Assembly: GCA_902590625.1 (NCBI GenBank)
Contig: CACIXL010000001.1
Location: 1 to 64,000, forward strand
DNA: 64,000 nucleotides
Direction: 5' to 3'
Source of the DNA: an uncultured Pelagibacteraceae bacterium
Lineage (GTDB): Bacteria > Pseudomonadota > Alphaproteobacteria > Pelagibacterales > Pelagibacteraceae
In this document: piece by piece, positions 9,936 through 18,125 of the stretch
Layout: the number at the start of each line of letters is the position of its first letter
Position numbering within the stretch: position 1 is the first letter of the stretch
Made by a program: the position numbers and the translations under genes
Notes under the pieces: model-generated
Told to the model about the DNA's origin: nothing
Databases searched by the model: none
Seen by the model: only the letters and a program-made list of their open reading frames with translations

Positions 9936-10526
9936 TTAAATAGAGCCTTTAGTCGAAGGTATTGAGTTTTTAATTCTTTTATCAACTTCTAGAGCATCTT
10001 TTAATGATCTAGCTAAACCTTTGTAACAAGACTCAATTTTGTGGTGACTATTCTCACCATAAATATTTTCAATGTGTAAAGTAACACCAGCGGATTGCGA
10101 AAAGGCTTGGAACCATTCTTTAAATAATTCTGTATCCATTTCACCTAATTTTTCTACTGCTAAATTAACTTTCCATATTAAATAAGGACGGTTGGATACG
10201 TCGATAGAAACTCTACTTAATGTTTCATCCATTGGTATCATTGTTGACGCATATCTCCTTATACCTTTTCGGTTACCAGCAGCTTTCTTGATAGCTTCAC
10301 CTATGGCAATTCCTGTGTCCTCCGTTGTGTGGTGTAAATCAATATGAGTATCACCCTTAGCATTTACCTCTAAATCAATTAAAGAGTGCTTAGACAGTTG
10401 TTCTAACATGTGGTCTAAAAAACCTATTCCGGTTTTAATTTTATATTTACCTTTACCGTCTAAATTTACTGAAACAGAAATACTGGTTTCTTTTGTTTTT
10501 CTACTAATTTTTGCTTTTCTTGCCAT
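9936..10526 (-). CDS. hisB: imidazoleglycerol-phosphate dehydratase HisB
   Basis: The 196-residue monofunctional dehydratase converts imidazole glycerol phosphate to imidazole acetol phosphate. The metal-binding repeats [14 protein letters not shown] and [12 protein letters not shown] are present, as are the second-half equivalents FFQAF-type [11 protein letters not shown] and [13 protein letters not shown]. It is the first gene of the leftward his operon hisB-H-A-F-E. The divergent hslV begins 84 bases away on the other strand, and that gap holds an imperfect inverted repeat. It lacks the histidinol-phosphatase domain found in E. coli HisB, as usual in alphaproteobacteria. Confidence 0.97.
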   Translation of the reverse strand: MARKAKISRKTKETSISVSVNLDGKGKYKIKTGIGFLDHMLEQLSKHSLIDLEVNAKGDTHIDLHHTTEDTGIAIGEAIKKAAGNRKGIRRYASTMIPMDETLSRVSIDVSNRPYLIWKVNLAVEKLGEMDTELFKEWFQAFSQSAGVTLHIENIYGENSHHKIESCYKGLARSLKDALEVDKRIKNSIPSTKGSI

Positions 10527-10535
10527 AAATTATCT

Positions 10536-10585
10536 CTGATTTATCATTGATATATATATAATCGGTCATTTTATCAATAAATCAG
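10536..10585. repeat. imperfect inverted repeat in the divergent hisB-hslV promoter gap
   Basis: The left arm 10536-10552 reads CTGATTTAT-CAT-TGATA. The right arm 10572-10585 is the exact complement without the 3-base CAT insertion. The arms are separated by 19 bases containing TATATATAATCGG. The 84-base gap must hold promoters for both the his operon and hslVU, so the repeat may be an operator or a hairpin in one 5' leader. AT-rich sequence makes such repeats more likely by chance. Confidence 0.4.
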
Positions 10586-10610
10586 ATTTACTATTGAAGA
10601 TCCTAAATTA

Positions 10611-11168
10611 ATGTCCACATATAACATTATGAATACAGCTGAAAAGTGGCATGGAACAACAATTGTCTTGCTCAGAAAGAATGGTGAAACTGTTGTTGCT
10701 GGAGACGGTCAGGTTAGTTTAGGCAACACTGTTTTGAAAAGCAAAGCTAAGAAAGTAAGAAAAATCGAGAGCAGAGGAGTAATAGCAGGTTTTGCTGGCT
10801 CTACTGCTGATGCACTTACTTTGTTTGAAAGATTAGAAGCTAAACTAGAAAAACACGCAGGTAATTTACAAAGAGCAGCTGTGGAATTGGCAAAAGATTG
10901 GAGAAGCGATAAATTTTTAAGAAGGTTAGAAGCTTTAATGGCTGTAGCAGATAAAAAACATAGTTTTATAATTTCTGGAACAGGGGATGTTTTAGAGCCA
11001 GAAGATGGAATAATTGGAATTGGATCAGGCGGTAATTATGCACTTGCAGCTGCAAAAGTATTAGCTGAAACTGATATGAGTGCAGAAGATATTGCTAGGA
11101 AGTCTATTAAGGTTGCATCTGACATATGTGTTTTTACTAACAACAATATTACAGTGGAAAAGGTTTAA
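10611..11168 (+). CDS. hslV: ATP-dependent protease proteolytic subunit HslV
   Basis: This 185-residue N-terminal-nucleophile hydrolase forms the peptidase core of the HslUV protease. Residues 1-15 are a propeptide ending in HG. The mature enzyme would begin at Thr16 in [26 protein letters not shown], the typical HslV start. The proteasome-like core continues with [18 protein letters not shown] and [16 protein letters not shown]. hslU follows after a single base, so the pair is one operon. HslUV degrades damaged and regulatory proteins in the cytoplasm and is commonly heat-induced. Confidence 0.97.
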   Translation: MSTYNIMNTAEKWHGTTIVLLRKNGETVVAGDGQVSLGNTVLKSKAKKVRKIESRGVIAGFAGSTADALTLFERLEAKLEKHAGNLQRAAVELAKDWRSDKFLRRLEALMAVADKKHSFIISGTGDVLEPEDGIIGIGSGGNYALAAAKVLAETDMSAEDIARKSIKVASDICVFTNNNITVEKV

Positions 11169-11169
11169 A

Positions 11170-12543
11170 ATGGCACCAACTAATAAAGTTACAAATTTAA
11201 AGGTAGTAAAAAAAGACAAAGAAACTTCTAAGGTAAGTGCATTATCTCCAAGAGAAATTGTTTCTGAATTAGATAGATACGTCATTGGTCAAAAAGATGC
11301 AAAAAAAGCCGTAGCTGTTGCATTAAGAAACAGGTGGAGAAGACAAGCTTTATCAGATGAAATGAGAGACGAAGTGCTTCCAAAAAATATTTTAATGATT
11401 GGGCCAACAGGAGTTGGGAAAACAGAAATTTCTAGAAGACTGTCAAAATTAGCGGAGGCTCCCTTTATAAAAGTTGAAGCAACAAGATTTACTGAAGTTG
11501 GTTATGTAGGAAGAGATGTGGAGCAGATTATTAGAGATTTAATTGAAATTGCTATAGCTATGGAAAGAGAGAAGAAAAGAAAAGAGGTAAAAGCTAAAGC
11601 AGAATTAAAAGCAGAGGAAAAAGTTTTAGATGCACTTGTTGGAAATAAAGCTAGTGTTGCAACGAGAGAGAGTTTTAGAAAAAGATTGAGAACTGGTGAT
11701 TTAGATAACAATGAAATTGAAATAGAAGTACAAAACACTTCTAATCCACTGCAAAGTTTCGAAATACCTGGAATGCCAGGCGGAAATGTTGGAATGGTAA
11801 ATCTTGGAGATATTCTTGGAAAATCTATGGGAGGTAAAAAAGGTAAGAAGAAAAAAATGACCGTTAAAGAATCTCATGATATTTTAGTTGCTCAAGAGTC
11901 AGATAAAATGATTGAGGAAGATAAAATTATTACTGAAGCAAAAAAAGCAACTGAAGAAAATGGAATAGTATTTTTAGACGAGATTGACAAAGTTTCTGCA
12001 AGAAGTGATAGAGTAGGTGGGGATGTTTCAAGGGAAGGTGTCCAAAGAGATTTACTTCCACTAATTGAAGGAACAACTGTTAGCACTAAGCACGGCCCAA
12101 TTAAAACGGATCATATTTTATTCATTGCTTCAGGAGCATTTCAATTAGCTAAACCTTCAGATTTATTACCTGAATTACAAGGTAGATTGCCGATAAGAGT
12201 TGAATTAGATGCACTTAAAGAAGAGGATTTCAAAAGAATTCTTAAAGAACCGGATAACAGTTTAATAAAACAATACAAAGAATTGCTAAAAACTGAAAAT
12301 GTAAATCTTGATTTCACAGATGATGGAATTGATATGCTTGCTAAAATTTCAGCAGAGGTGAATTCATCAGTTGAAAATATAGGTGCTAGAAGGCTACATA
12401 CTATTATTGAAAAAGTTTTAGATGATATTAGTTTTAACGCGACAGATAGAGCGGGTGAAACGATAACGGTTAATCAAAAATACGTGCAAGATAATTTAGG
12501 AAACTTAGTAAAAGATACAGATTTGACCAAATTTATATTATAA
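11170..12543 (+). CDS. hslU: ATP-dependent protease ATPase subunit HslU
   Basis: The product is 457 residues when started at the ATG at 11170, one base after the hslV stop. Upstream in-frame starts lie inside hslV and add non-homologous residues. Motifs in order are [34 protein letters not shown], Walker [10 protein letters not shown], the pore-loop region [10 protein letters not shown], a long I-domain with the basic, methionine-rich [11 protein letters not shown], Walker [10 protein letters not shown], and the sensor and C-domain [13 protein letters not shown]. It unfolds substrates and feeds them to HslV. Length is normal for alphaproteobacteria. It overlaps the convergent Smr gene by 6 bases. 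Confidence 0.97.
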   Translation: MAPTNKVTNLKVVKKDKETSKVSALSPREIVSELDRYVIGQKDAKKAVAVALRNRWRRQALSDEMRDEVLPKNILMIGPTGVGKTEISRRLSKLAEAPFIKVEATRFTEVGYVGRDVEQIIRDLIEIAIAMEREKKRKEVKAKAELKAEEKVLDALVGNKASVATRESFRKRLRTGDLDNNEIEIEVQNTSNPLQSFEIPGMPGGNVGMVNLGDILGKSMGGKKGKKKKMTVKESHDILVAQESDKMIEEDKIITEAKKATEENGIVFLDEIDKVSARSDRVGGDVSREGVQRDLLPLIEGTTVSTKHGPIKTDHILFIASGAFQLAKPSDLLPELQGRLPIRVELDALKEEDFKRILKEPDNSLIKQYKELLKTENVNLDFTDDGIDMLAKISAEVNSSVENIGARRLHTIIEKVLDDISFNATDRAGETITVNQKYVQDNLGNLVKDTDLTKFIL

Positions 12544-12957
12544 ATTCTTTAATTTAATTATAATTGCTCCTTCACCTCCGTCTTTCTTTCCAGCATCATT
12601 AATCGAAATTATTAGTTTATTTAATTCTGAATTAGTTTTGATAAACTCAGGAACCGAATATTTTAATTTTCCTAAATCTTTGGATGTGTATGCGTCTACA
12701 TCAGTTGTAGAATGAATTCCTTTTCCAGTTATTAGCAATAATTCTCTAAATTTATTTTTAACACAAAATTCTATAATTTCTTTTACTTTGCTGTTTGCTT
12801 CATTCAAAGTAAACCCGTGTAAATCAAATTTATAGCGTTCTTCTCTCTGAATATTGTTAGAGGCTTGTTTATCTTTGTCGTATATGTCGGAAGGGTTTTT
12901 AATATATTCTTCCCAAATTTTCTTATCTTCTTGGTTAAATTCTTTTTTTTTTGTCAC
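12538..12957 (-). CDS. Smr-domain protein, putative nucleic-acid endonuclease
   Basis: The 139-residue protein has a charged N-terminal third followed by an Smr (MutS2-related) domain. The domain shows [10 protein letters not shown] near residue 44, [11 protein letters not shown] near 75, and a C-terminal [16 protein letters not shown] resembling the usual A...GG.GA.vv.L ending. Smr domains nick or cleave branched DNA or RNA (for example stalled-ribosome mRNA). Such small Smr proteins next to a Tim44-like gene are a common alphaproteobacterial arrangement. The start overlaps the upstream gene's stop by 4 bases. Confidence 0.85.
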   Translation of the reverse strand: MTKKKEFNQEDKKIWEEYIKNPSDIYDKDKQASNNIQREERYKFDLHGFTLNEANSKVKEIIEFCVKNKFRELLLITGKGIHSTTDVDAYTSKDLGKLKYSVPEFIKTNSELNKLIISINDAGKKDGGEGAIIIKLKNL

Positions 12958-13556
12958 TTACTGATAATTTCTGACAAATACCAATTAGGATCTTTTTGTT
13001 TTATATTTCTTGTGAATTTCCAACAATCAGTAACAAACTTAATTTTATCTGGGTTACCTTCTATTATTTTATTTTCTTTATCTTTTTTTACAGAAATAAC
13101 CTCAGCAACAAACTTAACTGATGCAAATAGATTATCTTTGATTTTATCGTATTTTTCTACAGATGACTCTTTTACACCTATAAATGTAAATTCAGATTTA
13201 ATACCCTCTTTATTTCTTAATTTAATGGCCTCAGAAAAATTTGAAAACATATTGGGAGATAATAAATTTTTTAATTTTATCAAATCTCCAGATGCGAAAG
13301 AAGTCAGAATACTTTCATAAGCAATTTCTGCACCTCTTAAAAATTCTTTTTTATCTTTTCCCTCTAAAGTTTCTAAATTTTGTTTAACTGGTTTCGCGTC
13401 ATTTTTTGGTATGTTAAATTCTTTCTCGGCAAAACCCGGGTAAACTTTAGACTCATGTCCAGTTTTTCTACCTAATATACTTCGAAGCCGCAAGATGATA
13501 AATCCAGCGATCATTCCCAACAAAATTATATCAATATAACCAAAACTATTATTCAT
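12954..13556 (-). CDS. Tim44-like (TimA-type) membrane-anchored protein
   Basis: From the ATG at 13554-13556 the product is 200 residues. One N-terminal transmembrane helix (about residues 5-25, IDIILLGMIAGFIILRLRSIL) is followed by a charged linker. The Tim44-like C-terminal domain begins near LRGAEIAYESILTSFASGDLIKLKNLLSPNMFSNFSEAI. Alphaproteobacterial homologues are regarded as relatives of the mitochondrial import factor Tim44 and have been linked to membrane-protein handling. It is divergent from fxsA (44 bases between starts) and coupled to the Smr gene. The exact role here is inferred only from family. Confidence 0.85.
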   Translation of the reverse strand: MNNSFGYIDIILLGMIAGFIILRLRSILGRKTGHESKVYPGFAEKEFNIPKNDAKPVKQNLETLEGKDKKEFLRGAEIAYESILTSFASGDLIKLKNLLSPNMFSNFSEAIKLRNKEGIKSEFTFIGVKESSVEKYDKIKDNLFASVKFVAEVISVKKDKENKIIEGNPDKIKFVTDCWKFTRNIKQKDPNWYLSEIISK

Positions 13557-13600
13557 AATTTGATAAATATACATTAATCATATAATTTTGTATCAGACAA

Positions 13601-14020
13601 ATGAACCCATTTTTTCTTATATTTATATGCCTTCCCGCTTTAGAGATATACCTATTGATAGAAGTCGGAGGCCAAGTTGGAGCTTTAAACACTGTGCTTT
13701 TAATTTTCTTTACCGCAATAATTGGTCTGTTCTTTGCAAAATACCAAGGATTGCAAACATTGAAGGCTGGTATGGTCAATCTATACCAAAATAGAACGCC
13801 TATTTATGAAATAGTGTCAGGTGCTTCAATAGCTTTAGCTGCTTTTTTACTTATAATACCCGGTTTCTTCACTGACTTTATAGGTTTTTTATTGCTTATT
13901 CCCTTTACAAGAAAAATTTTATTTAAACTAACTTTGAGGAAAAAAGCAACAGATAACGATAAATCTCGAAATAAAACTATTGATGCTGAAATAATAGAAA
14001 ATAATAAAGATGACTTATAA
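13601..14020 (+). CDS. fxsA: FxsA-family cytoplasmic membrane protein
   Basis: The 139-residue protein matches the FxsA family. It starts with a hydrophobic helix and the conserved EIYLLIEVGGQVGA, then the second helix LLIFFTAIIGLFFAKYQGLQTL, and a third hydrophobic block LAAFLLIIPGFFTDFIGFLLLIPFTR with the characteristic PGF..D..G..LL.P pattern. The C-terminus is polar and lysine-rich. In E. coli, overproduced FxsA relieves phage T7 exclusion by F; the normal function is unknown. It overlaps secB by 11 bases, so the two are cotranscribed. Confidence 0.88.
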   Translation: MNPFFLIFICLPALEIYLLIEVGGQVGALNTVLLIFFTAIIGLFFAKYQGLQTLKAGMVNLYQNRTPIYEIVSGASIALAAFLLIIPGFFTDFIGFLLLIPFTRKILFKLTLRKKATDNDKSRNKTIDAEIIENNKDDL

Positions 14021-14429
14021 AATTATAGGCAAATATATAAAGGAGTTAAACTTTAATATTCCAAATCCTAAAACATTTTTTTTACTCTCTAAAGACATTG
14101 CTAATTATAAAATTAATATTGATATAAAGAGCTCTCAAACTAAACAAAATATTATAGAAGTACTTGTAAACTTAAGTCTTTCACCTACAAATAATAATTT
14201 TGAAACTATTAAAACGAATATTATTTTTTCAACTATTATTGAAATTGAGAACAACTCGCTATCTAAGGAAGAGATGGAAAAAATAATCCTTGTAGAAGTT
14301 CCTAGTAAAATTTATTCTGAACTAAGAAAAATATTCGTTTTCTTATTTGAAAACTCAGGGTTTAAAGATGTGAAAATCAGTGAAACTGTTGATTTTGAAA
14401 AACTATATAAAATGAAAAGGGTTCAGTAA
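14010..14429 (+). CDS. secB: SecB-like protein-export chaperone
   Basis: The 139-residue protein has the beta-rich SecB pattern. YIKELNFNIPNPKTFF opens it, matching the SecB start (YIKDLSFE.P..P). The paired strands around INIDIKSSQTKQNIIEVLVNLSLSP follow, and the middle carries the acidic EMEKIILVEVPSKIYSELRKI. SecB tetramers hold preproteins unfolded and hand them to SecA. Conservation is lower than in model organisms: the usual CP..LFPF box has become VEVPSKIYSEL. Position after fxsA and before convergent dnaQ is the common alphaproteobacterial order near the origin, which supports the call. Confidence 0.83.
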   Translation: MTYKIIGKYIKELNFNIPNPKTFFLLSKDIANYKINIDIKSSQTKQNIIEVLVNLSLSPTNNNFETIKTNIIFSTIIEIENNSLSKEEMEKIILVEVPSKIYSELRKIFVFLFENSGFKDVKISETVDFEKLYKMKRVQ

Positions 14430-15082
14430 AAATTCTTTTTTAACTCTGCCTTTAAGAAATTCTTATGTTTTTTCAATTCAATGTCTGAGATTTTTACTAC
14501 TATTTTGCTATAATCTTTTGCTTTATTGATATTGATTTCAGAAATATTATTAGAAAGATTAAGTTTGGGCTCCTTTACATCTAGCAAATTTATATAAACT
14601 TCTCTTAATAACTCACAGTCTAACAGCGCGTTGTGTTTCGTTCTTCGAGATAAATCTACATTGAATCTTTTACAAAGTGCATCGAGAGAATTAGAAATTC
14701 CTGGAAACTTATTTCTGGCTATCTCTAAAGAATCTATTACTAATTTTTTATTTATTTTTTCTTTTTTTAAAGACTCTAGCTCACCATTTAAAAAACTTAG
14801 ATCAAAGGAAGCATTATGAATTATAATCTTTTTATTTTTTATAAAATTTAAGAATTGATCTGCTACTCGATCAAAAGTTTCTTTGTCACTTAAAAACTCT
14901 TGGGAAAAACCATGTACTTTAAACGCCTCTTCCGGCATACCTCTTTTAGGATTTATTAATTTGTGAAATATTTTTCCAGTAGGGACTAGATCTTTGGTTT
15001 CAATACATGCAATTTCAACAACTTTATGCCCATCTTTAAAAGATAAACCCGTGGTCTCAGTATCTAAAAAAATTTCATACAT
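14423..15082 (-). CDS. dnaQ: DNA polymerase III epsilon subunit (3'-5' proofreading exonuclease)
   Basis: The 219-residue protein has all DEDDh exonuclease motifs: ExoI FLDTETTGL (residues 5-13), ExoII IHNASFDLSFLN with its Asp, and ExoIII HNALLDCELL with the catalytic His and Asp. A C-terminal tail (about 170-219) should bind the polymerase alpha subunit. It removes misincorporated bases during replication. The gene overlaps coaE by 8 bases and belongs to the leftward PPDK regulator-maf-aroE-coaE-dnaQ series that runs away from the putative origin. Confidence 0.96.
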   Translation of the reverse strand: MYEIFLDTETTGLSFKDGHKVVEIACIETKDLVPTGKIFHKLINPKRGMPEEAFKVHGFSQEFLSDKETFDRVADQFLNFIKNKKIIIHNASFDLSFLNGELESLKKEKINKKLVIDSLEIARNKFPGISNSLDALCKRFNVDLSRRTKHNALLDCELLREVYINLLDVKEPKLNLSNNISEININKAKDYSKIVVKISDIELKKHKNFLKAELKKNFY

Positions 15083-15641
15083 ATTTTTTGATTATATCGA
15101 ATAAGTTCTTTTTTAAAATACTTAAATTTTTTTCGTTAACAACCACATGATCGCAAAATTTAATTTTTTTAACGTCACTCATCTGCCTCTTACTTAATAA
15201 ATTGAATAATTTTTTACCTCCGTTTTTTGATTGGAATCTTTGAAGTCTTAATTGTTTTTTAGCTTTTATAAAAACAACCACATTGAAATATTTCATTAAC
15301 TTACTTTCGATTAATAATGGTATTTCATAAAAGAGGAATCTTTTTTTCTTATTTTGTAAAGTAAAATTTCTCATTTTTTTTCTTACCAGCGGATGAATTA
15401 TTTTTTCTAACTTTTTAATATTATTTTCATTTTCTAATATAAGATTTTTTACAGATTTTTTTATTTGATTTTTATTTTGTATTTTAAACATTTTTCTAAT
15501 CAAAAACCTGAATTGTCTATCTTTATAAAGTTCATTCACAGCTATATCTGCACTAAAAAGAGGTCCTCTACGATAAGATAAAATCTTGCTAGCGGTAGTT
15601 TTACCGGAGGCTAACGATCCTGTAATTCCTATTTTAATCAT
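15075..15641 (-). CDS. coaE: dephospho-CoA kinase CoaE
   Basis: The 188-residue P-loop kinase adds the 3'-phosphate to dephospho-CoA, the last step of coenzyme A synthesis. The P-loop is GITGSLASGKTT (residues 5-16). SADIAVNELY corresponds to the conserved D-A-D segment in substituted form, and IHPLVRKKM and FYEIPLLIESK are family signatures. It overlaps both dnaQ and aroE by a few bases. Slightly short and lysine-rich, as expected in this genome. Confidence 0.94.
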   Translation of the reverse strand: MIKIGITGSLASGKTTASKILSYRRGPLFSADIAVNELYKDRQFRFLIRKMFKIQNKNQIKKSVKNLILENENNIKKLEKIIHPLVRKKMRNFTLQNKKKRFLFYEIPLLIESKLMKYFNVVVFIKAKKQLRLQRFQSKNGGKKLFNLLSKRQMSDVKKIKFCDHVVVNEKNLSILKKNLFDIIKKYV

Positions 15642-16459
15642 TTAAGTTTAGAATTTAATAACTCTATTAGTTCGTCGTTTATTTCAGGGTTTATTTTATT
15701 CCATAGATAAAAAGATTTTTGTCCTTGGTAAATAAACATATCAAGGCCATTAAAAACCTTTCTTCCCTCTTCTCTTAAATGTTTAAAAGTTTTTGTCTCT
15801 AGCGGATTATAGATCGTGTCAATATATATAAGCTCGTTTTTAGTATTACTAAAATTAAAATTAAAATCATCACCATTTTTTAAACCTAGACTAGTTGCAT
15901 TTATAATTATATCAAAGTTTTTGATTTCGTGCTTAAGTTCTAACCAGGGAACAATATTTAAAAAATTAAATTTTTTTTTAAGGAAGATACATTTTTCTAC
16001 CGTTCTATTTGTTATTGAAATATTTTTTATACCAGATTTTTTGATAGATAGAATAACTGAAGGCGAAACACCTCCTGCACCAATGACTAAAGCTTTTTTA
16101 TCAAAACTATTTTCTATTTCTTTGAGGTAAGCAGCTTGCAATCCGTATACGTCTGTGTTTTCGCCAATTACTAATTTATCGTTATTTATAAGAATTGTAT
16201 TCACCGATCCTGTGACTTCAGCGTCGTTAACTACTTTATCGGTATAATTAATAATTTTTTGCTTAAAAGGTAGAGTAACGTTGATGCCCGCATAATCTCC
16301 TAATTTTATTTTTTTAATTATTTTTGACAATTCATTATCCGTCGTCTCGATAATTTCATAATCAGCATTAATATTATACTTTTTAAACCAGTAATTATGT
16401 AAAACTGGCGATAAAGAGTGCTTAATAGGGTTTCCAATTATTCCAAATTTTTTTCTCAT
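15638..16459 (-). CDS. aroE: shikimate dehydrogenase AroE
   Basis: The 273-residue NADP-dependent enzyme reduces 3-dehydroshikimate to shikimate in the chorismate pathway. The substrate pocket is given by GNPIKHSLSPVLHN (residues 9-22) and NVTLPFKQ with the catalytic Lys. NTDVYG carries the catalytic Asp, the nucleotide-binding loop is IGAGGVSPSV, and the C-terminal GLDMFIYQG is conserved. It overlaps coaE and maf by 4 bases each in the leftward operon. Confidence 0.96.
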   Translation of the reverse strand: MRKKFGIIGNPIKHSLSPVLHNYWFKKYNINADYEIIETTDNELSKIIKKIKLGDYAGINVTLPFKQKIINYTDKVVNDAEVTGSVNTILINNDKLVIGENTDVYGLQAAYLKEIENSFDKKALVIGAGGVSPSVILSIKKSGIKNISITNRTVEKCIFLKKKFNFLNIVPWLELKHEIKNFDIIINATSLGLKNGDDFNFNFSNTKNELIYIDTIYNPLETKTFKHLREEGRKVFNGLDMFIYQGQKSFYLWNKINPEINDELIELLNSKLK

Positions 16460-17040
16460 TTTTTTAATTGTTTAATATAGTTAATGATTTCCTTGATAGG
16501 TAGACCCATAATTGAGTCTTTGTCTCCATTGACATATTCGAATAACTTTAATCCATCTGCCTCTATTTGATAAACGCCATAGTCTAACAACGTTTTTGTT
16601 TCAATTTTACTCAAATATGAAGATAATTCATCATCACTTAAATTCTTCATTTTAAGTTCTGAGGAATCTGTGTAATTCCATACCATTGATCCGTTTTTAG
16701 TAATACATGCTGAACTAATTAATTGATGTTTTGAATTATTAAGTTTTTTTAAAATAGCAAATGCTTCATTTCTAGAATTTGGTTTATTGATCAATTCTTC
16801 ATTAAATGAGATGACGCTGTCAGCTCCTAAAACGTAACGATCTGGATTTTTATTACTTATTTTTAAGGATTTAATTTCAGCAAGATTTTTTGATATGAGA
16901 AGAGGATTTGCTCCTTCAGCTAATAAAGACTCTTTAACTTCGTCTTCATCAACGTTTGATGCTATGACTTCATTGTCTATGCCATATTTATCTAAAATTT
17001 GTTTTCTTACCCCACTTTTGGAGGCTAAAATTATTTTCAT
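16456..17040 (-). CDS. Maf-like nucleotide pyrophosphatase
   Basis: The 194-residue protein has the Maf/HAM1-like fold signatures: ILASKSGVRKQIL (residues 4-16), DEDEVKESL, and VLGADSVISF, which replaces the usual GADT with GADS. The family hydrolyses non-canonical or canonical nucleoside triphosphates to monophosphates and was first linked to septum inhibition. Position between the PPDK regulator gene and aroE is the conserved alphaproteobacterial order next to the origin. Confidence 0.92.
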   Translation of the reverse strand: MKIILASKSGVRKQILDKYGIDNEVIASNVDEDEVKESLLAEGANPLLISKNLAEIKSLKISNKNPDRYVLGADSVISFNEELINKPNSRNEAFAILKKLNNSKHQLISSACITKNGSMVWNYTDSSELKMKNLSDDELSSYLSKIETKTLLDYGVYQIEADGLKLFEYVNGDKDSIMGLPIKEIINYIKQLKK

Positions 17041-17855
17041 TTATTTTTCTTAATCTCAATAATTTTTAATATCGAAGCAGCAGTTTCTTCTACGGATCTT
17101 CTAGTCACATCAATTATAGGCCAATTATTTCTCTTAAATAAATTTTTTGATTCTTCAACTTCTTTTTTAATAGAATTTAAATCAGTATATTCTTTAAGAT
17201 TTTGATCTTTCATAATAGCAACTCTATTACGTCTTATATCTGATAGTCTTTCAGGGTCAGCTACTAACCCTATTATACAAGCAGTTTTATTTACCTTTAG
17301 ATCTTCTGGAATTTTTTGATCCAAAACTAATGGTATGTTTACAGTTTTATAACCTCTATTCGCTAAATAAATGGAGGTGGGTGTTTTACTGGTTCTGCTC
17401 ACTCCTAAAAGAACTACATCTGCATTATTAATATCATCTACTTTTTTTCCATCATCGTGGGTCATTGTAAACTGTATAGCCTCAATTCTTTTATAATAAT
17501 CATCGTCTAAGACATGTTGGGCGCTTGGTTTATGAATCGCTTTTTGATTAAGAAGCTTTGAAAAGCTTAAAATTAGATTTCCTAATACACCGAAACACGG
17601 CACTAAATTTTTTTCACTTTGACTGGCAAGATATTTTGCTAATTTTGTTTCAACAATCGTATATAATATAATTGAATTCTCAAAATGGTTGCATTCTTTG
17701 ATAATTCTATCAATTTGTTGCTCTGTTCGAATAAAAGCAAATTCTTTTTTTTCATACTCAAAATTAGCAAATTGTGATTTCAGAGATAAAAAGATTCTAT
17801 CTAAAGTTTCACCCGTTGAGTCAGACACAAGATATACATTGTATTTTTCGTTCAT
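17037..17855 (-). CDS. pyruvate, phosphate dikinase / PEP synthase regulatory protein (DUF299, bifunctional kinase/phosphorylase)
   Basis: The 272-residue protein matches the PSRP family, which inactivates PPDK or PEP synthase by ADP-dependent phosphorylation of a threonine and reactivates it with phosphate. It has VSDSTGETLDRI at the N-terminus and the P-loop-like GVSRTSKTPTSIYLA near 153-167. VTRRSVEETAA near the C-terminus is also diagnostic. I recall this family as the RP001 gene that, with hemE, flanks the replication origin in Rickettsia and Caulobacter. Here hemE is likewise the divergent neighbour across 270 bases. PPDK is not in this window. Confidence 0.95.
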   Translation of the reverse strand: MNEKYNVYLVSDSTGETLDRIFLSLKSQFANFEYEKKEFAFIRTEQQIDRIIKECNHFENSIILYTIVETKLAKYLASQSEKNLVPCFGVLGNLILSFSKLLNQKAIHKPSAQHVLDDDYYKRIEAIQFTMTHDDGKKVDDINNADVVLLGVSRTSKTPTSIYLANRGYKTVNIPLVLDQKIPEDLKVNKTACIIGLVADPERLSDIRRNRVAIMKDQNLKEYTDLNSIKKEVEESKNLFKRNNWPIIDVTRRSVEETAASILKIIEIKKNK

Positions 17856-18125
17856 AACATTGTTAATAAAATATTAATTAATTAATGTTTTACATTTTAA
17901 GTTAAAATTATAAAAAATAATCAACATCAATTAACATTATTTAAACATTTTATTGAATGTTGATAATAGGGTTTTTTAACTGTTTATAAAACTAATAAAG
18001 TCTCTAAAATGAATAATATTGATAAAACTTATAAACTTCATCATGTATAAAAAATGTATAATTCGTTATATAACTAATTAACAGGACCTAGAGCATAAAT
18101 TACACTTATAAAATTTTATTATTTA
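17856..18125. other. candidate chromosomal replication origin (oriC) between PPDK regulator and hemE
   Basis: This is the longest intergenic gap in the window, extremely AT-rich, and bounded by the gene pair that flanks oriC in several alphaproteobacteria. Three copies of TGTTNATAA occur in the same orientation at 17861-17869, 17958-17966 and 17981-17989. Their complement TTATNAACA differs from the DnaA box TTATNCACA at one base. A fourth partial site (TTATAAACT) lies at 18029-18037. Genes run leftward on the left (PPDK regulator to dnaQ) and rightward on the right (hemE to rho), as expected for leading-strand bias at an origin. No perfect DnaA box is present, so the call rests on synteny plus variant boxes. 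Confidence 0.68.

Noticed and set aside
12865-13320. 151-codon plus-strand ORF antisense to the Smr and Tim44-like genes
   Set aside because: Both minus-strand genes match families and are coupled by a 4-base overlap. The antisense product looks hydrophobic only because lysine codons read as Phe/Leu on the other strand.
15816-16130. 104-codon plus-strand ORF inside aroE
   Set aside because: aroE is fully conserved on the minus strand; the antisense ORF is a composition artefact.
17863-17877. TTAA-N7-TTAA, a full CtrA consensus site, in the origin candidate
   Set aside because: The spacing is exact, but in sequence this AT-rich the motif is expected often by chance. One site cannot support CtrA control of replication here.
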